From Patiria miniata (lineage: Eukaryota > Echinodermata > Asteroidea > Valvatida > Asterinidae): DNA of 64,000 nucleotides. Below are positions 1 through 11,631 of this stretch, in pieces; position 1 is the stretch's first letter, and every line of letters begins with the position of its first letter. The stretch is taken from the NCBI RefSeq assembly GCF_015706575.1, contig NW_024037058.1, forward strand, positions 19,489,547-19,553,546, written 5' to 3'. Under the pieces are notes generated by a model. The model saw only the letters and a list, made by a program, of their open reading frames with translations, was not told where the DNA came from and did no database searches. A program made the translations under genes and the position numbers.

Positions 1-384
1 CTTTGTTGGTGAAACAATGAGGACCGTGTCTTTGCCTCTTAAACATTTTGGAGAATTTTGTCATCGAAAGAGTGAGTAAACTTGGCCTGATTTCGCTTTG
101 CATGTTTTTTTCAGCACTCAATGTCCCAGTCTGCCAAAACAAACCACGGAATCCCACGCCTTCTCAATGCTGATAACTGACTCGCCTATAGTAAAAAATC
201 TGCGAGGTACCCTGTCCAATCATAAATGAACATAGGTGATTATGTTTTGCATGCATAATAACATGTTGACTATTCATAACTTTGCGTCGGGGTGATGTAA
301 ATCATACCAGCTTTTTGCCCTTCACCGACGTATAAACACTGTATACTCAGTGTGTTACCCTCCGAGCGAAAGTTGGAAAAATCA

Positions 385-465
385 CTAGGGTGGGACTCGA
401 ACCCACGACCTCCTGCGTTTTCGTGCAGATGTCTTACCACTCGACCACCGAGCTAACGGGATCGG
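385..465 (-). repeat. tRNA-derived SINE head
   Basis: Read on the minus strand this has a clear pol III B box (GGTTCGAGTCC, 393-403) and an A-box-like stretch (437-455) with a TAGC start, spaced as in a tRNA. A T-stem (GTGGG/CCCAC) forms, but the segments that should make the acceptor stem do not pair. A tRNA-derived SINE head therefore fits better than a working tRNA gene. The tail runs toward lower coordinates and I could not place its end. Confidence 0.6.
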
Positions 466-1237
466 TTGGCTGGTTCGAATCAGACGTACATATCATCGGG
501 TACCGCATTAACTTTTCATAAGATGGAATTTTGACTGTTGTGTATTTTACTAGTGTTTGACGCTGTGCGCCACAAAACCAAAAAAATAGATACCGGCTCT
601 ATTGTTGGTTCGTAATTTGGGTAGCTACCTGTTTTTCCTCTGCCTGCCCTGACTATTATGGGTGCAGGTATAAACCACTAGAACCTGCGGGTCCTTTGCC
701 TGGAACCCCCTCCTCTTCTTTCCACGGTGGCGATGGCAGACCTGTCCATCCACGGCCCCAAACCAGGATACCGTACCATTTGCGTCCCTATAGCCCCTCA
801 CACAAATGCTTTCACATATAAATCTGATCATATACCTCTCATATATTTCACATATGCTTTCACATGGTTACACCCGTATGTTCCGACATCCCTATGTTCC
901 GACTGCATATATTCCTGTTCCTATTCCTAACCCTATAACCCTAACCGGGAGTAACACACTCTTATGTGCGGGTTGTCGGAACATAGGGTTGTTAGAACAT
1001 AGAGCAGTCACCCTTTCACATAATACCTCATATAGCCTTTCACATAAAATATATTCACATACACCTCAATACTTTCACATATACTTCATATATACCTCAA
1101 AGATACTTCACAAGACAAAACAAGATGCGCGGACACGAAGACAAACATTAAAAGCAACATGACTATAATGATGACAAGTTAAAGGTACCAGATTTAAACC
1201 AAACAAACAGCTATTAACATGAAGAATGCTACTTCAC
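466..1237. other. noncoding, degenerate TTTCACATA-type repeat with small hairpin
   Basis: No gene seen. From about 800 to 1095 the DNA is a loose repeat of TTTCACATAT and CCTCATATAT words. It is broken by a stretch with inverted arms CCCTATGTTCCGAC (890-903) and GTCGGAACATAGGG (975-988). Between the arms are several CCCTAA/CCCTATAA telomere-like words (about 925-947). Confidence 0.5.
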
Positions 1238-1380
1238 ATATTTATTTATTTATTTATTTATATTGGCAAAAACAAACAAACATACAATCGTATAAAAAAC
1301 GAACGTATTTCATGTAAATACAAAGCCAAGGATAACCCGAAAAGCTGTTTATAAGACGGCCTAGTTGGCTATAGTATATC
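1238..1380 (-). repeat. possible 3' tail of a truncated non-LTR retroelement
   Basis: A (TTTA)n run at 1240-1262 followed by non-repetitive AT-rich sequence reads, on the minus strand, like the (TAAA)n tail of a 5'-truncated LINE or SINE. Similar tails lie near 33811 and 56030. No coding part is present, so the family is not named. Confidence 0.3.
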
Positions 1381-1689
1381 TCACATATACTTTACCAAAA
1401 ACGGGTTCTCTTCTCCCTGTTTGTAGGACGTTTGTTGCTTGGTGGTATCCGGCGTAAACTCAAGCTCCACTCCCTTGCTGACGGAGGGCGGACATATCAC
1501 CGACAAGGTATTATTCTCATCGTCCGTGAAGATCTCGACGTTGATGTCCGATACGACAACAGCCTCGGGGATGTTGATGGTCAGCACGCAGTCCACCCGG
1601 GATCCGATAGTCAGAGAGCCCACGCCGACGTCCTCGCTGGACGGTAAGAAGCTGATATCCAGGGTGTGATTTTCGCCAAGAACGGTTAT
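1381..1689 (-). CDS. adhesion-protein exon 5: beta-rich extracellular module
   Basis: The acceptor CCATACCAG precedes ATAACC in phase 0, matching the phase-0 end of exon 4. About 100 residues alternate in a beta-sandwich pattern, with Ser/Gly-rich turns, two Cys (in VDCVL and VICPP) and N-glycosylation sequons NHT and NNT. It resembles repeats of the CARDB/DUF11 kind only in general style. The frame ends in VKYM and a stop at 1381-1383, but a GTAAAG donor after ENPFL is a credible alternative end, near 1396. Confidence 0.65.
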   Translation of the reverse strand: MTVLGENHTLDISFLPSSEDVGVGSLTIGSRVDCVLTINIPEAVVVSDINVEIFTDDENNTLSVICPPSVSKGVELEFTPDTTKQQTSYKQGEENPFLVKYM

Positions 1690-4600
1690 CTGGTATGGAG
1701 AAATTGAGGACAAATTCAACTTTTTTATTGGTTGAGTAAGAGTGTAAGGCATTACGAAGAGTCGTGAAGAAGAAAAAATCGAAGACAACTTCTTTTTATA
1801 AACAATTTGAATGACTCCATCACTGAGGTCATAGACGGATTGGGAAACTAATAGAGTCTTTTTAAGTAAGTAAACCAAAAAAAAAAAGAGTGAAGAGGAT
1901 TTTTTTTAATACTACTTATTATCCCTTTCTTCTATTTTGTGACGTAATACGTCAAATCAGGTCTAGCCTTACCCCTGTTTTTATTGTTGGTCCTCCCCCC
2001 CAAAAAAAAAATAGACTGAGACTAGTCTGAGTAACTAGGACTCTACGAATCGCTGTTAAAAACGGCGATTCGTAGAGTCCTAGCTACTCGGACTAGACTG
2101 AGACACTGATCGAGCCCCGCCCTTTGAATCCGACAAGATGAGTTACTCGCAAATGCCGCGCGCGTCATTGCGGTCACATGTTTTTGTCACCACGTACGCA
2201 GTGGGCGGTGCTTACTCGATCAGTCTATTTGGTTCTGGATCCGCCCCTAGCTAGGTGGATGTTCTCATTATTTTGTCAGATGGTGAAAAGTGACGTCACC
2301 TCCGACAGTTGGTATTCACTCTATCACTCGTAGAAATCTGGCCTCATATTTTCCCTGCAACTTGGGTTTGTTTTTCGTCATTTATCAGAACTGTATCTGA
2401 ATAAAAAAAAAAAAAAAAAGTCGTACCTCGGGCACAGCCTGCAATCTTCTTAGTTTGACCGATTGCTCACTGAGAAGCACATCACTGACAATGACGACAA
2501 TCAGCACCGTTCCCTGTTTGCGATCATCGTCTGGATTCCTAGCGTATGCCTTCAGCCTGTGCTTGGTGTTTGGGGTCAGTGTTGCACCGGTCCCCGGCGC
2601 CACGCTGATACCACCCGTTTTGGGATCGATTACGAAGGTCGCGTATTTTGCGCCATTTGCGTCTCCCTGGTCGTCCAATGAGTACAGCACTTCTGAGCAT
2701 GGGCAGCGGCGCGCGCTAGACGCGCCGCAGGTCGCTTCGTCTTCGTCGGTTGCCCGGATGTACATGAAAGGATAGTCCTTTGGCTCATCGGGCGAGATGT
2801 ACTCCTCGTAGAACGTCTGGGTAAACACTGGAGCGTGTTCGTTTACTAAAAACCATAGAGCAAGGGGTGAGGTCAGAAAAAGAAAAATCAACGAGGCCGG
2901 CTGAAACTATAACAAATGAGGAACTATCTCTTTTGTGAGTATGTGTGGTTCTGAAGAGAACCAGTTGGATTAACTCGACGTTTCGAACAATATGCTCTGT
3001 TTGTCATAGGAGAATTCCGGACTCTAGCTGGGATGGTGGTTCTGCACGATTCACCTAACACACAGCACCCTGGCAGTACTTAAACCACCATCCCAGCTAG
3101 AGCCCGGCATTCTCCTGATGACAAACAAATCATACTGTTCGAAACGTCGAGTTAATCATACTGGTTCTCTTCAGAACCACACATACTCACAAAAGAGATA
3201 GTTACATGGTGTAACTGTTACCGCAAACCTGTCACTTATTGATCTTTCCACCATGCAAACCCTCAAGTCTCATAGGCCTATAACAAATGAGTTTAAAGAC
3301 TGATTTTGTGTCACTATAGCAGCAATAACTTTGTTTGTGGAACAGCTCATCTGCAAGATCATTGGAGAGCTCTATAAACAACTGCTACTTATTTTTTAGG
3401 AACAAATAAAACTGAAAGTGATATTTTAGAAGAAAAACAATGTATTACAGAAGAAACAATGGCAAAATCGACAGTAGAAATTATATTAGCAAATGAATGC
3501 TCGTATTCTGTTTTTAAAAAGTAACTAAATATAGGCCTATTATTTTTTTTATTTCGATCTTAAGAAAATAATAACGGCCAATGCATATCAATATGTGGCT
3601 ATAAAAAAACTGATTGTATTGAAAGTACTATACAATAATTATGTTTTGCATTTATTTGCAACAAAAATTGATTGTCTCACATCCAGCCTGAACCGTCTCA
3701 CGTATGCTTGGTGTAAATGAATACTAAAAATGGACACACACACAAGTGTGTATTTGCCTGCAATCGGGGACCCCTTATGTCCCTCTTTTTAGGAAGACCT
3801 CCCTTATGTTTTGTACATGATCGCCAAATTGGGGACCTTCAGGAATTGGAGGACCAGAAACTCACACACACGTAAAAGGTAAAACAAAAGAGCGCACTCA
3901 AAATAATGCACACGGTTCGGTTTTCCAAAAGCGCATGTGCACATAGTGCATCAAGATGTGACGAATTTTGCAACAAGACAAGAGTAAACTCAAGGAGTGC
4001 TTGGGGTTGCTTGGGGTCGTGCCATATTTTCAATGGGGAGTGCTGATAAAATCCTACAATCAGGCACACTATATTAACTAAAAGTGTACAAATGCACCCT
4101 TCTCATTTAGGGGAGACCGTTCCCATGTACGTCAAATTCTTGCATTTTGCTAGTGCATTTTAAAAAAAATGGAATGGGGGGGGGGGCTAGCCCCCCCCCC
4201 CCCCCCTAGAACCGCCACTGTGTTCTTGCATATCATTTTTGTTTTCCTGCTGTATGACAAGACCTCAAATATTGATGCGCACATATAGGAACACATTGTA
4301 TAATACCAAACTGGCGTACTAACCTGGTTGATCGCACGAAGGACCTCGCCAGCATGGTGCGCACACGCAATCACCAGTGTCGGAGCAATCACCATGGTAA
4401 CAGACCTCCCTGCTCGTCCTTTGTCAAGTCATATAAATGAAGATGAAAATGATGGAGCATCAACATCAAGCACATCAACAATTTTCTACGACTAAATATC
4501 GCGAATACACGTACACGTTTGACTTGAATCCACACTGTACGTACTGTTGAATGAACATATTTTCTTGGTTTCTGGTATATTTTCTTCGGTATTGGCATAA

Positions 4601-7600
4601 ATAGGCTGAGTCAGACCAGCTAGCTAACAAAACAAAACCAACACCAATAGAGAATTGTTGTTATTCGGATTTGTGAAAATAAAAAGTAAGGCCTTTTTTT
4701 TTTTAAATGATAAGAATAAGAATGATAACCTAGTAAGCTAAAAAAAAAACCACTTATTAGTTTTCCTAAATAGCTTTGAATATTATCAACAAATTTGTCT
4801 TTGGGTATTACTTAAAAACATGAAAATTTTCAGACGAAATGTTTGTTTTTGTCTCAGTCCTAGATCAGACGAATAAGGTTTGAAAACATCAAATGTGTTG
4901 CCTGAAGTTGCATTGATGCGTTGCACCAATATCGATCCCTATTATAAATGAAGATTTAGTCAAAAAGTTGTAATTATTTTGTCACAGGTTGAGGTAAACA
5001 TAATAGATGGGTTTTAACGTTATCTGTCAAAACGGGAGAGAATAGACAAGTATTATCGATGGCCGAAGACCGGTTGTAAGTTGCCTTATTGTTCAGCAAC
5101 AGTGTAATAATTACGAGATGTAAAGGCCTCCGTCTGTTTACAAAAAAAAGTTGTTTTGTTTTGTACATGTAAACAACTACAAAGGCACTCTATCGAACAA
5201 GGCGCTGCGCTGCTGCGACTGCTTTTAGGTAGATTGGCGGTCAAATTCAACACGTTGACATGGTAATTATAGCTAACTGCAAATTCGCCCACAAAGCATC
5301 GCAATTTCGTTAATTGCAAAGCAAAATTCGAGAAAAGTTTGGGGGCGGGGCGGGGGGCGGGGAGGCTGGACACCACAAGGCACTGCACAAGGGGCGCTCT
5401 TCATGATTATGTACATTTTAGGCCCATGCAAACTGGAGAGCTTATGCGTGACCGTACAACAAAAGGACGTATAGGCTATATATGTAAAGCTTTAATTTCT
5501 ACTTTTTATTCTACATTATTCAGTGCATTCTATTTGATACATTTGCGATGTTGGAAAAATAGAAAATGACGTTAAAATTGGGGGAACGATCCAATGGCCA
5601 ATCTCCCCGGTTTAAAAATGAGGGGATTTATTCTCTCCAACCTCCCAACCCCCCTCGGATTTACACCCTTGCTTTAACACATGAAAACAACTGTGTACAA
5701 AAACGGCAGCGCGCTCGCCAAAAACTACATCGTCCACCGTTCAACCGGCAGACTATACGTTTAGACTGCTGTTTTGGTGGCCTTACACAATAACAGATTG
5801 TCATGGCAACCGACAACGCGTTGCTAAATGAGTTTACGGTAGATTGCTTTTTGCAAGGCCTTAGATCTTGATCAATGTCTATAATGAATGTGCGCCTGGG
5901 CTCATACACTTCTTTTGGTCAACAAAATGCGATTCCTGTATGAAAGGAAATCCTGCATTGAAAACACCGACTGAATTTGGCCCTTGCATACACTTCAAAT
6001 CAGCCAGGCTACTGTTAATATAGGCCCTACATGTTGTTATATTTAAACGTTTATTTTGTTCGCTGATTATCGCTCCAGCCAGGATTTTTTTCCCTGCTGG
6101 ATCGATCTGGTAAATCCAGGAGTCTTATTTACCAATTTTCTTAATTGCAACGCTGCTTGACTGAACCTGGGGCAAAGTGAAGTTGTTTTTGTAAATTAAG
6201 TGTATCATAATTTCACTGTTTTTAGCCTTGTATGTGTATTATACAGTTGATTATTATTATTCGTATGTTATTTGTAATAAGTAGATCGATGTATTTGTTG
6301 GTACTTTATTATTCTTTTTAATATTATTGACATACCTCGTACAATCTGGCAGCATGCAGGGTTCGTCTTTAATTGTCTTGTGGCAGAACTGTGGGGACTC
6401 GAGCGACTCTTCACCAAATTCTGCCAAAAATAAACACATCATAATGTCAAATTTACATTCAAAACAACAGAGAAACTAATTCCGTCAGTTTATGAGAAGA
6501 GCAGGCATTGGGTTTTTTTTAATCCTCAAACTTTGCGATTCAAATTTTGAATTTTTAAGGGATACTAAACAAAACTTGAAGAAAACTAAGTCATCGTTTG
6601 CAATCTGCTAATATTTAACCCCACTGATTTTGAATTTGAAGAAAAAAAAAGATGAACAAAAAGATTGACTATTCATTGACTGTGTCTTTATTCCTTTCAG
6701 ATTAGCGGTATACACTGTAAAAACTGTGTCTAGAGTTTAAACACATTTCTAAACACACCTGTTTACGTTACATATTTGGTGTCGACATTCTTTTGTTTTC
6801 GTGTAGTTAAGAAAAACCTGTAAAAAACTCATTTTACTCACACTATGAAAACTCTTTCAACCCAAAGTTTTTTTTCTATGATTCCCTTTAGTGTTTCTCT
6901 TCATTTTGCCACGGATAAACCTAACCCAAAAAATGCCTCATAACCTGTTTTCCAGAGAGGGGGAAACATTGTTTGGAAATGGGCAAGTCCACATAACCTG
7001 GTTTATGTAGACATCTTTTGTTCGGAGGTCCACACAGTGAATGTTATGCCTGTACACACCCTTAATTTTGTACCCACTTTTTCACGTTGGAATCTACGAC
7101 ACGTTTAGACATGGATGTCTGCGACAAGCTTACACTGTAAAAATAGTTCTCAGAGTTTAAACATTTTTGGTATTCACTTGTTTCACATGTTTAGTCTAAG
7201 ACATGTTTAGCATTATGCATAGTATTAAAGCCGGATATAGTGCAATTACAACTTTAAAAAGGTCAAATTTATATTTTAACGTTCGTTTTTTTTGAGACAG
7301 AATGAGATGATAATGAAAGTGTGATGAAAGTCACACTTGACTTCATTTGAAGTCAAACCAACAAGTCATTTTTATTACTTTTACAATTGATGGTACTAAT
7401 TGTTAGCTTCTATATACGGTGACAAAACATGTCGTTGATTCAAATAGGGGCGGCTGAACCGGGGGGGGGGGGGGGGCGGGGGCACTTAATTGTGTGTGTC
7501 CCCCCCCCCCACAGATTTTCCCAGGCCAACAAAAGTGCCCCTCTCGTGGATGTAAATGTGCCCCCTCGAGATGAAAACAAAACTGCCCCTCAAACGCACA

Positions 7601-10600
7601 CGTATGAAAGCATAATGATCGCGCTAAAATTGTTTCCTCTCTTGTAATGGAAAACTGCCCCTCAAAAACACAAGTGCCCCTCTCGCAAAACTACCCCTCG
7701 AAAGCACAAATACCCCTGTCGCAATAATAAAATGGTGCCCCTCTCGAGATGGCAAATTGGCCATCAAAAACAAGAGTGTTCATCTCGCGATAACTTCTCG
7801 AGATGTACAACTGCCCCTCGAAAGCACAATTTTTTAGTGCCCCGCTCACAACATTATTGCGCCTCTCTCGTGGAAAACTGGCTTTTTAAAAATAATAGTG
7901 CTCCTCCTCACGCAAAATAAATGGTATAAGTGCCTCTTCGTGTTTTCCTCATGAAATTGGCAGTACTGTTGTTCCCTGGTTATTCTTTACATTGTCATTG
8001 ATGCACTCAATCTTAAACAGTAAACTAGTAATAGTTTACTACATCGAATGCCAATTGTTCTGAATATCATGAATGTCAACGGAGAGTTGTTTTTAAAAAA
8101 AAATGTAAAAATATACCGCAAAGAGATTCAATCGATTTTACGCTTGGAATTGTTACATCCTTATGCAATATTTCCCTTCTCAAAAAAAAAATGTGGATAA
8201 ATTGATTCTCAGGTCGCTTTGTTGTCATGGTGATGCCGGGTTTTCTCATGGAGAAAAATACAATCCAAATCGATACTCTGGTGTTGACGTCACACAATAA
8301 TTCTTTTGTTCTCTTACAACTCAAAGACGCAGTGTGGTCTTAATTACTGTCAGTATCGATTTTTGGGGAATTAATTTACGCATGTTAAAGATGGAGGTCC
8401 TCCAAATAATTATATTGTATTGAAAATAGGCCTGTCCAATTCTTTATGTCATGCAGTCGTGACTCCTAGTACATGTTGTGCGCATGGTACTGACAATTAA
8501 TTCATAACCTAATTTATGGGTGATTCGTCGCTATAGGAGACATGATAATTGTGGGGTTTTTTTTATTCGGTCTTTATGTTCGAATTAAGAATCGATTTAA
8601 TCATCCAATGAATGAGATCCGACAACAAGTAACAGATATTCTGTTTAAGTTTCATTTCATTTAGTTCATTTATCTTATTCGTTTGTATATTTTTTTTTGT
8701 GGCGATAATATGGTTGCTTGAACTGAACTCGCTATAGCGAACCAACTAGACAGCTTTTCATGTGAGGCTCCAGTAAATTAAAAGAAAACGGTAAGCCGCA
8801 TAATTATGAAGCCCGGGAAGGGACAGGGTGGAATTTTTTTCCCCACGAATTGCTAACTCGTTCCCACGAATTGCTATTTCGTTCGCACGATTTCCTAATT
8901 CGTGGGAACGAATTGCTAACTCGTGCATCCGGGAACGCGTTAGTAATTTGTGGGAACGAGTTGGTAATTCGTGGGAACGAACTAGCAATTCGTGGGAACG
9001 AATTAGCAATTCGTGGGAACGAATTAGCAATTCGTGGGAACGAATTAGCAATTCGTGCGAACGAATTAGTAATTCGTGGGAACGAATTAGCAAATTACAA
9101 AAAAAAAAATTCCACCCTGTCCCTGGCTTCATACATAATACATTTTCTTGTGTTGGGTTCAAAATACATGACGAGCATTCCAAGTGAATAAAACAACCTT
9201 TGCTATAAAACCATTGTTTTTCATATATACCTGAGACAGTTCACCAATTTCTATTAGTCAAGAGCCAGTCACGTGGTTGGTTGCAAGCCGCCGATAAACA
9301 CTGCGTTCTGCGCAACATCTCGCAGTACGCGCCGCGCACGCCAATATCCATAAAAGGAAATTTTTAGCACTGCGCGCGCAAGTCACATGCCATAGACGTG
9401 CCAGAGGGGTGTTTCACAAAACGCAACGTAGTTGGAAAGTTGTGAATTTTGGACTTTGACCTTTTGACCGAAAGGTATTTATGAATGGGAATAAATATGT
9501 GCTTGGCCGGTATTAAACAAGTACGTTTACAATCGGCAAGAGGCCTGCTGGCTGCCGGTGTCCTCGCCTTTGGTTCGGGCAATTTTCGGGCAAAAAAAGT
9601 GCAAAATTATTATTAAAAAAAATTACTGGACTGAAAGTGAACGACAGAGTATTTTGTACAATCATGGCACCTGGTGTGTTAACATTTTCAAGAAAAATGC
9701 GTTGGAAAAAACTGGCTATTTTCAAATATTGCCCCACTTTACCATTATTGAGTTAGTCTGAATATCATTTTTAATCAATTTCACACCTATGAACGGGTAA
9801 AAACCAAATACATCAGTACCCTGATCTTAAAATTCCCCGACGTCTATAAATTGCTCCATTTAAATTTAACTGGGTCAGGGAACCAGACTACAAGAACACG
9901 ATTGTTTTTCTTGGTTTTTACAACATCTATACGAACACAATACTCCAAACAAGTTAGTGTAATGACGTTTTCTTTAAAAATTAACCCCCAAAATCCATAT
10001 ATTTCAGGACATTACGGCAAAGGAAAATGTTGTATATTCCCTTTAATCAAACAATTAAACTGTGTTTCCGGCTATACCGTGCCGTATATTTTGAGAAGAG
10101 GCTGTTTTAGAATTTAATACACTGATTGAAAATGGCAGCAATATTAATTCTGACACTATTTAAGTAAATATTGTAAGTTTGATATACATGATCCTAACTA
10201 CTCGAGTGCAACCGATAGGCTTGTTGTAACAGTCGGAGGAACCGCGGCTATAAAGTCAATTTGCAGCCAGCGGTGGTAGATTTAATTAAAAGATGAACCC
10301 CAATAACCACGCGTACGAAGAGTTGTTTACCCTTACAATTAAGCTTCTTGAAGACGCAAATATGCACAATAAAAGCAACAGGAAGTTCTTTATTCTCGCC
10401 ACAATAGTCTCTTTGAGGAACTCTATCACTCCGAGTTGACAGAGGTGTTGGTGTGGTTATTAACAATTTAGTTTTTCAAAATATGAAAGTATTATGTAAA
10501 TGATTATCGGTAAGTGAAATTAAAAACAGCTGAATTAAATATTCTCGAGATAAAATCTGCGGACAATGTGAAATTTCTTTCGACGGATCAATGTCTGTAC

Positions 10601-11631
10601 CAAAACACAATGTGGTGGAAAGAAAGAATTCTTAGGATTTAAGTATCGCATATAGTTTTGGCGTTACAGAAATACGGAAATTTAGTTACGGAATAATGTA
10701 CGCCACGCAGCACCTAAGGGATAATTGCGTTCATAAATGGTCAAAATTATTTCTTTAAGATGTCCTCAATGACACTGTGACACTAGCTCTAAAAATTTCG
10801 ACAGCACTATTTATGTCCAGTGTTTTCGCAGTCAGAAGAGAGAACAAAAATATACTTTGACACTTGCAGCGAGTCGCTTAAATTAAACCGTTAATAATCC
10901 ATAAAGCTGTTAAAATTTTCATTAGGTTAAGTGGACACAAGCCTGAACAGTTTTTTGACAGTAATTTTTTTTTCACAGTACTACGGGCTCACGCATAATT
11001 TCTATACATATTCAATATTTATGAATCATTCAATATTAAACAACTTGCATAATTATAGAAAAGCTTTGACATTAAATTTTGACAGAACTAGCTTTTTCAT
11101 AGAACGAGCTGAACCCCCCCCCCCCCCACAAAAAAAATTAACAAAAATACTCCTGCTTACTAAATTTCATCTTGCACATTCTTTTGGTGCAAGATAAAGA
11201 ATGATCTCTTCATATGGGTTATGTAAAAAATGTGGTTCCTGCTGAAGGTTTCTCTAGTCTTACTAAATTACACATTATGTCAATTACTTTTATTTATCGT
11301 GTTATGGAAATGAGACAACATTTCAATTAGACAATATTTCTAATCAATCTATCCAAGAATCCCTTGGATTCAGACAAGATGGAAAAGGTACATCGCGCGG
11401 ATGGGGAATGAAAAATCACAAGAGTTCTAATAAGAAATCTCTGGAGAACCACGTACACGATTAAGTTAAGACAGGTCTAGTCATCAGTGGAACAATGGTA
11501 TCTCTTTAAAAACAAATTGGAGTCTAATGAAAAGAATAATTAAGCAAGAAAAAAATATCCTTACCTCCATGAATCAGCGATGCCACGCAGCACAGAAGAC
11601 ACAAACGGACCTGCGTCATGGCTAACCGCAT
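1381..11631 (-). CDS. predicted secreted EGF/cadherin-like adhesion protein (5 exons placed; may continue left of the window)
   Basis: Five exons join in phase: 11565-11631, 6336-6420, 4324-4409, 2427-2845 and 1381-1689 (966 bases including a stop if the last exon is terminal). The product starts with a hydrophobic signal peptide. A Cys-rich piece (CHKTIKDEPCMLPDC) follows, then an EGF-like module (CYHGDC...CVCAPCWRGPSC) and a cadherin-like repeat (NEHAPVF, ATDED, FVIDPKTGGI). The last part is a beta-rich module with a single Cys pair. It should act outside the cell, in adhesion or matrix. No transmembrane segment is seen, and the usual DxNDN end of a cadherin repeat is absent, so calcium binding would be partial. 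I do not recognise the whole architecture as a named protein. The last exon has a possible donor (GTAAAG) just before its stop, so more exons may lie beyond position 1. It lies downstream of the ITIH gene on the same strand. Confidence 0.7.
2021..2097. repeat. perfect-loop hairpin, ~37 bp arms
   Basis: Arms 2021-2057 and 2061-2097 are inverted copies with a few mismatches around a three-base loop; the inner parts share ACTCTACGAATCGC. It lies in intron 4 of the adhesion-protein gene. Probably a small foldback element. Confidence 0.8.
2427..2845 (-). CDS. adhesion-protein exon 4: cadherin-like repeat
   Basis: Acceptor TTTTTAG|TA (2846-2847) and donor GAG|GTACGA bound 419 bases. The frame has NEHAPVFTQTFYEEYI at its start, RATDEDEATCG mid-way, FVIDPKTGGISVAPG, and a hydrophobic beta strand GTVLIVVIVSD near the end. 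These are the A-strand, ATD/E motif, IDPxTG motif and G-strand of a cadherin repeat. A Cys-rich insertion (CGASSARRCPCSE) follows the ATDED motif and is not typical. The usual closing DxNDN linker is missing. The exon is GC-rich against AT-rich flanks. Confidence 0.8.
2922..3203. mobile_element. foldback MITE, ~280 bp
   Basis: Arms of about 120 bp (2922-3045 and 3085-3203) are near-perfect inverted copies around a short loop. The ends read AACTATCTC and GAGATAGTT. Inner words include TTCGAAACGTCGAGTTAATC. There is no coding capacity. It lies in intron 3 of the adhesion-protein gene. Confidence 0.85.
3204..4323. other. intron 3 remainder, no gene seen
   Basis: AT-rich, with short (CA)n at 3733-3745 and a G/C homopolymer hairpin at 4176-4206 next to a CCGCCACTG word typical of hAT-like MITE ends. 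No supported exon. Confidence 0.5.
4324..4409 (-). CDS. adhesion-protein exon 3: EGF-like module
   Basis: Acceptor GAGCAG|GG and donor CCAG|GTTAGT bound 86 bases that enter after two codon bases and leave after one, matching both neighbours. The peptide EVCYHGDCSDTGDCVCAPCW continues RGPSCDQP, with the C-x3-C, C-x-C and G-x2-C spacing of the end of an EGF-like module. It is shorter than a full EGF and probably pairs with Cys in exon 2. Confidence 0.7.
4410..6335. other. intron 2 of the adhesion-protein gene, no gene seen
   Basis: AT-rich sequence without supported exons. Short A or T runs and a G-rich stretch (5341-5365) are present. No element ends recognised. Confidence 0.5.
6336..6420 (-). 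CDS. adhesion-protein exon 2: Cys-rich segment
   Basis: Acceptor TTTTTGGCAG and donor AG|GTATGT bound 85 bases. The peptide is acidic at first (EFGEESLESP) and then QFCHKTIKDEPCMLPDCT, with three Cys that lead directly into the EGF-like exon. Phases fit: exon 1 leaves one base, and this exon supplies two and leaves two. Confidence 0.65.
6421..8798. other. intron 1: two partial ACACTGTAAAAA repeats and other AT-rich DNA
   Basis: Related words (ACACTGTAAAAA then AGAGTTTAAAC) start near 6712 and 7132, so two partial copies of one element are likely. The degenerate GTGCCCCTC array at 7440-7930 is listed separately. No exon supported. Confidence 0.4.
7440..7930. repeat. degenerate tandem repeat of TGCCCCTC words
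   Basis: After a poly-G/poly-C hairpin-like start (7460-7510), words such as TGCCCCTCTCG and ACTGCCCCTCGAAAGCACAA recur every 20-45 bases about a dozen times, with heavy decay. Looks like an old minisatellite carried in or beside a MITE. Confidence 0.55.
8799..9140. mobile_element. MITE with ~40 bp inverted ends and an internal 21 bp array
   Basis: The left end (8799-8841) and right end (9100-9140) are inverted copies sharing GACAGGGTGGAATTTTTTT and a GAAGCC word. The inside (8842-9095) is a 21 bp tandem array. No transposase. Lies in intron 1 of the adhesion-protein gene. Confidence 0.75.
8842..9095. repeat. 21 bp tandem array (AATTCGTGGGAACGAATTAGC type) that flips orientation
   Basis: About 12 units. 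The first two or three run in the opposite orientation (CACGAATTGCTAACTCGTTCC) and the rest as AATTCGTGGGAACGAATTAGC. Because 21 is a multiple of three, long stop-free frames appear on both strands; they are a product of the repeat. Confidence 0.85.
9620..10046 (+). mobile_element. TTAA-MITE family 1, copy a (left end missing)
   Basis: Shares with the other copies ATCATGGCACCTGG, CTGGGTCAGGGAACCAGACT and the right end ATATTCCCTTTAA. TTAA at 10043-10046. The central palindrome is reduced. Diverged and truncated. Confidence 0.7.
10047..11564. other. intron 1 of the adhesion-protein gene, nothing seen
   Basis: AT-rich with no exon or element end that I can support. A short poly-C run lies at 11117-11127. 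Confidence 0.5.
11565..11631 (-). CDS. adhesion-protein exon 1: signal peptide
   Basis: The ATG at 11629-11631 (context TTCACCATGC) opens MRLAMTQVRLCLLCCVASLI followed by HG and a donor G|GTAAGG. That is a classic short signal peptide ending near an exon border, with phase 1 matching exon 2. A second in-frame ATG lies four codons in. The start is chosen because it is the first ATG and gives the complete hydrophobic core. Confidence 0.75.

Noticed and set aside
387-458. Working tRNA gene on the minus strand
   Set aside because: A and B boxes are present but the acceptor stem does not pair, and a repeat-like body follows; a SINE head fits better.
8842-9095. CRISPR-like spacing of short repeats
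   Set aside because: Units are directly adjacent with no unique spacers, and the DNA is clearly animal.
8758-9191. Open frames of 113-141 codons on both strands with heptapeptide repeats
   Set aside because: They result from the 21 bp array (a multiple of three) in several frames and on both strands at once.
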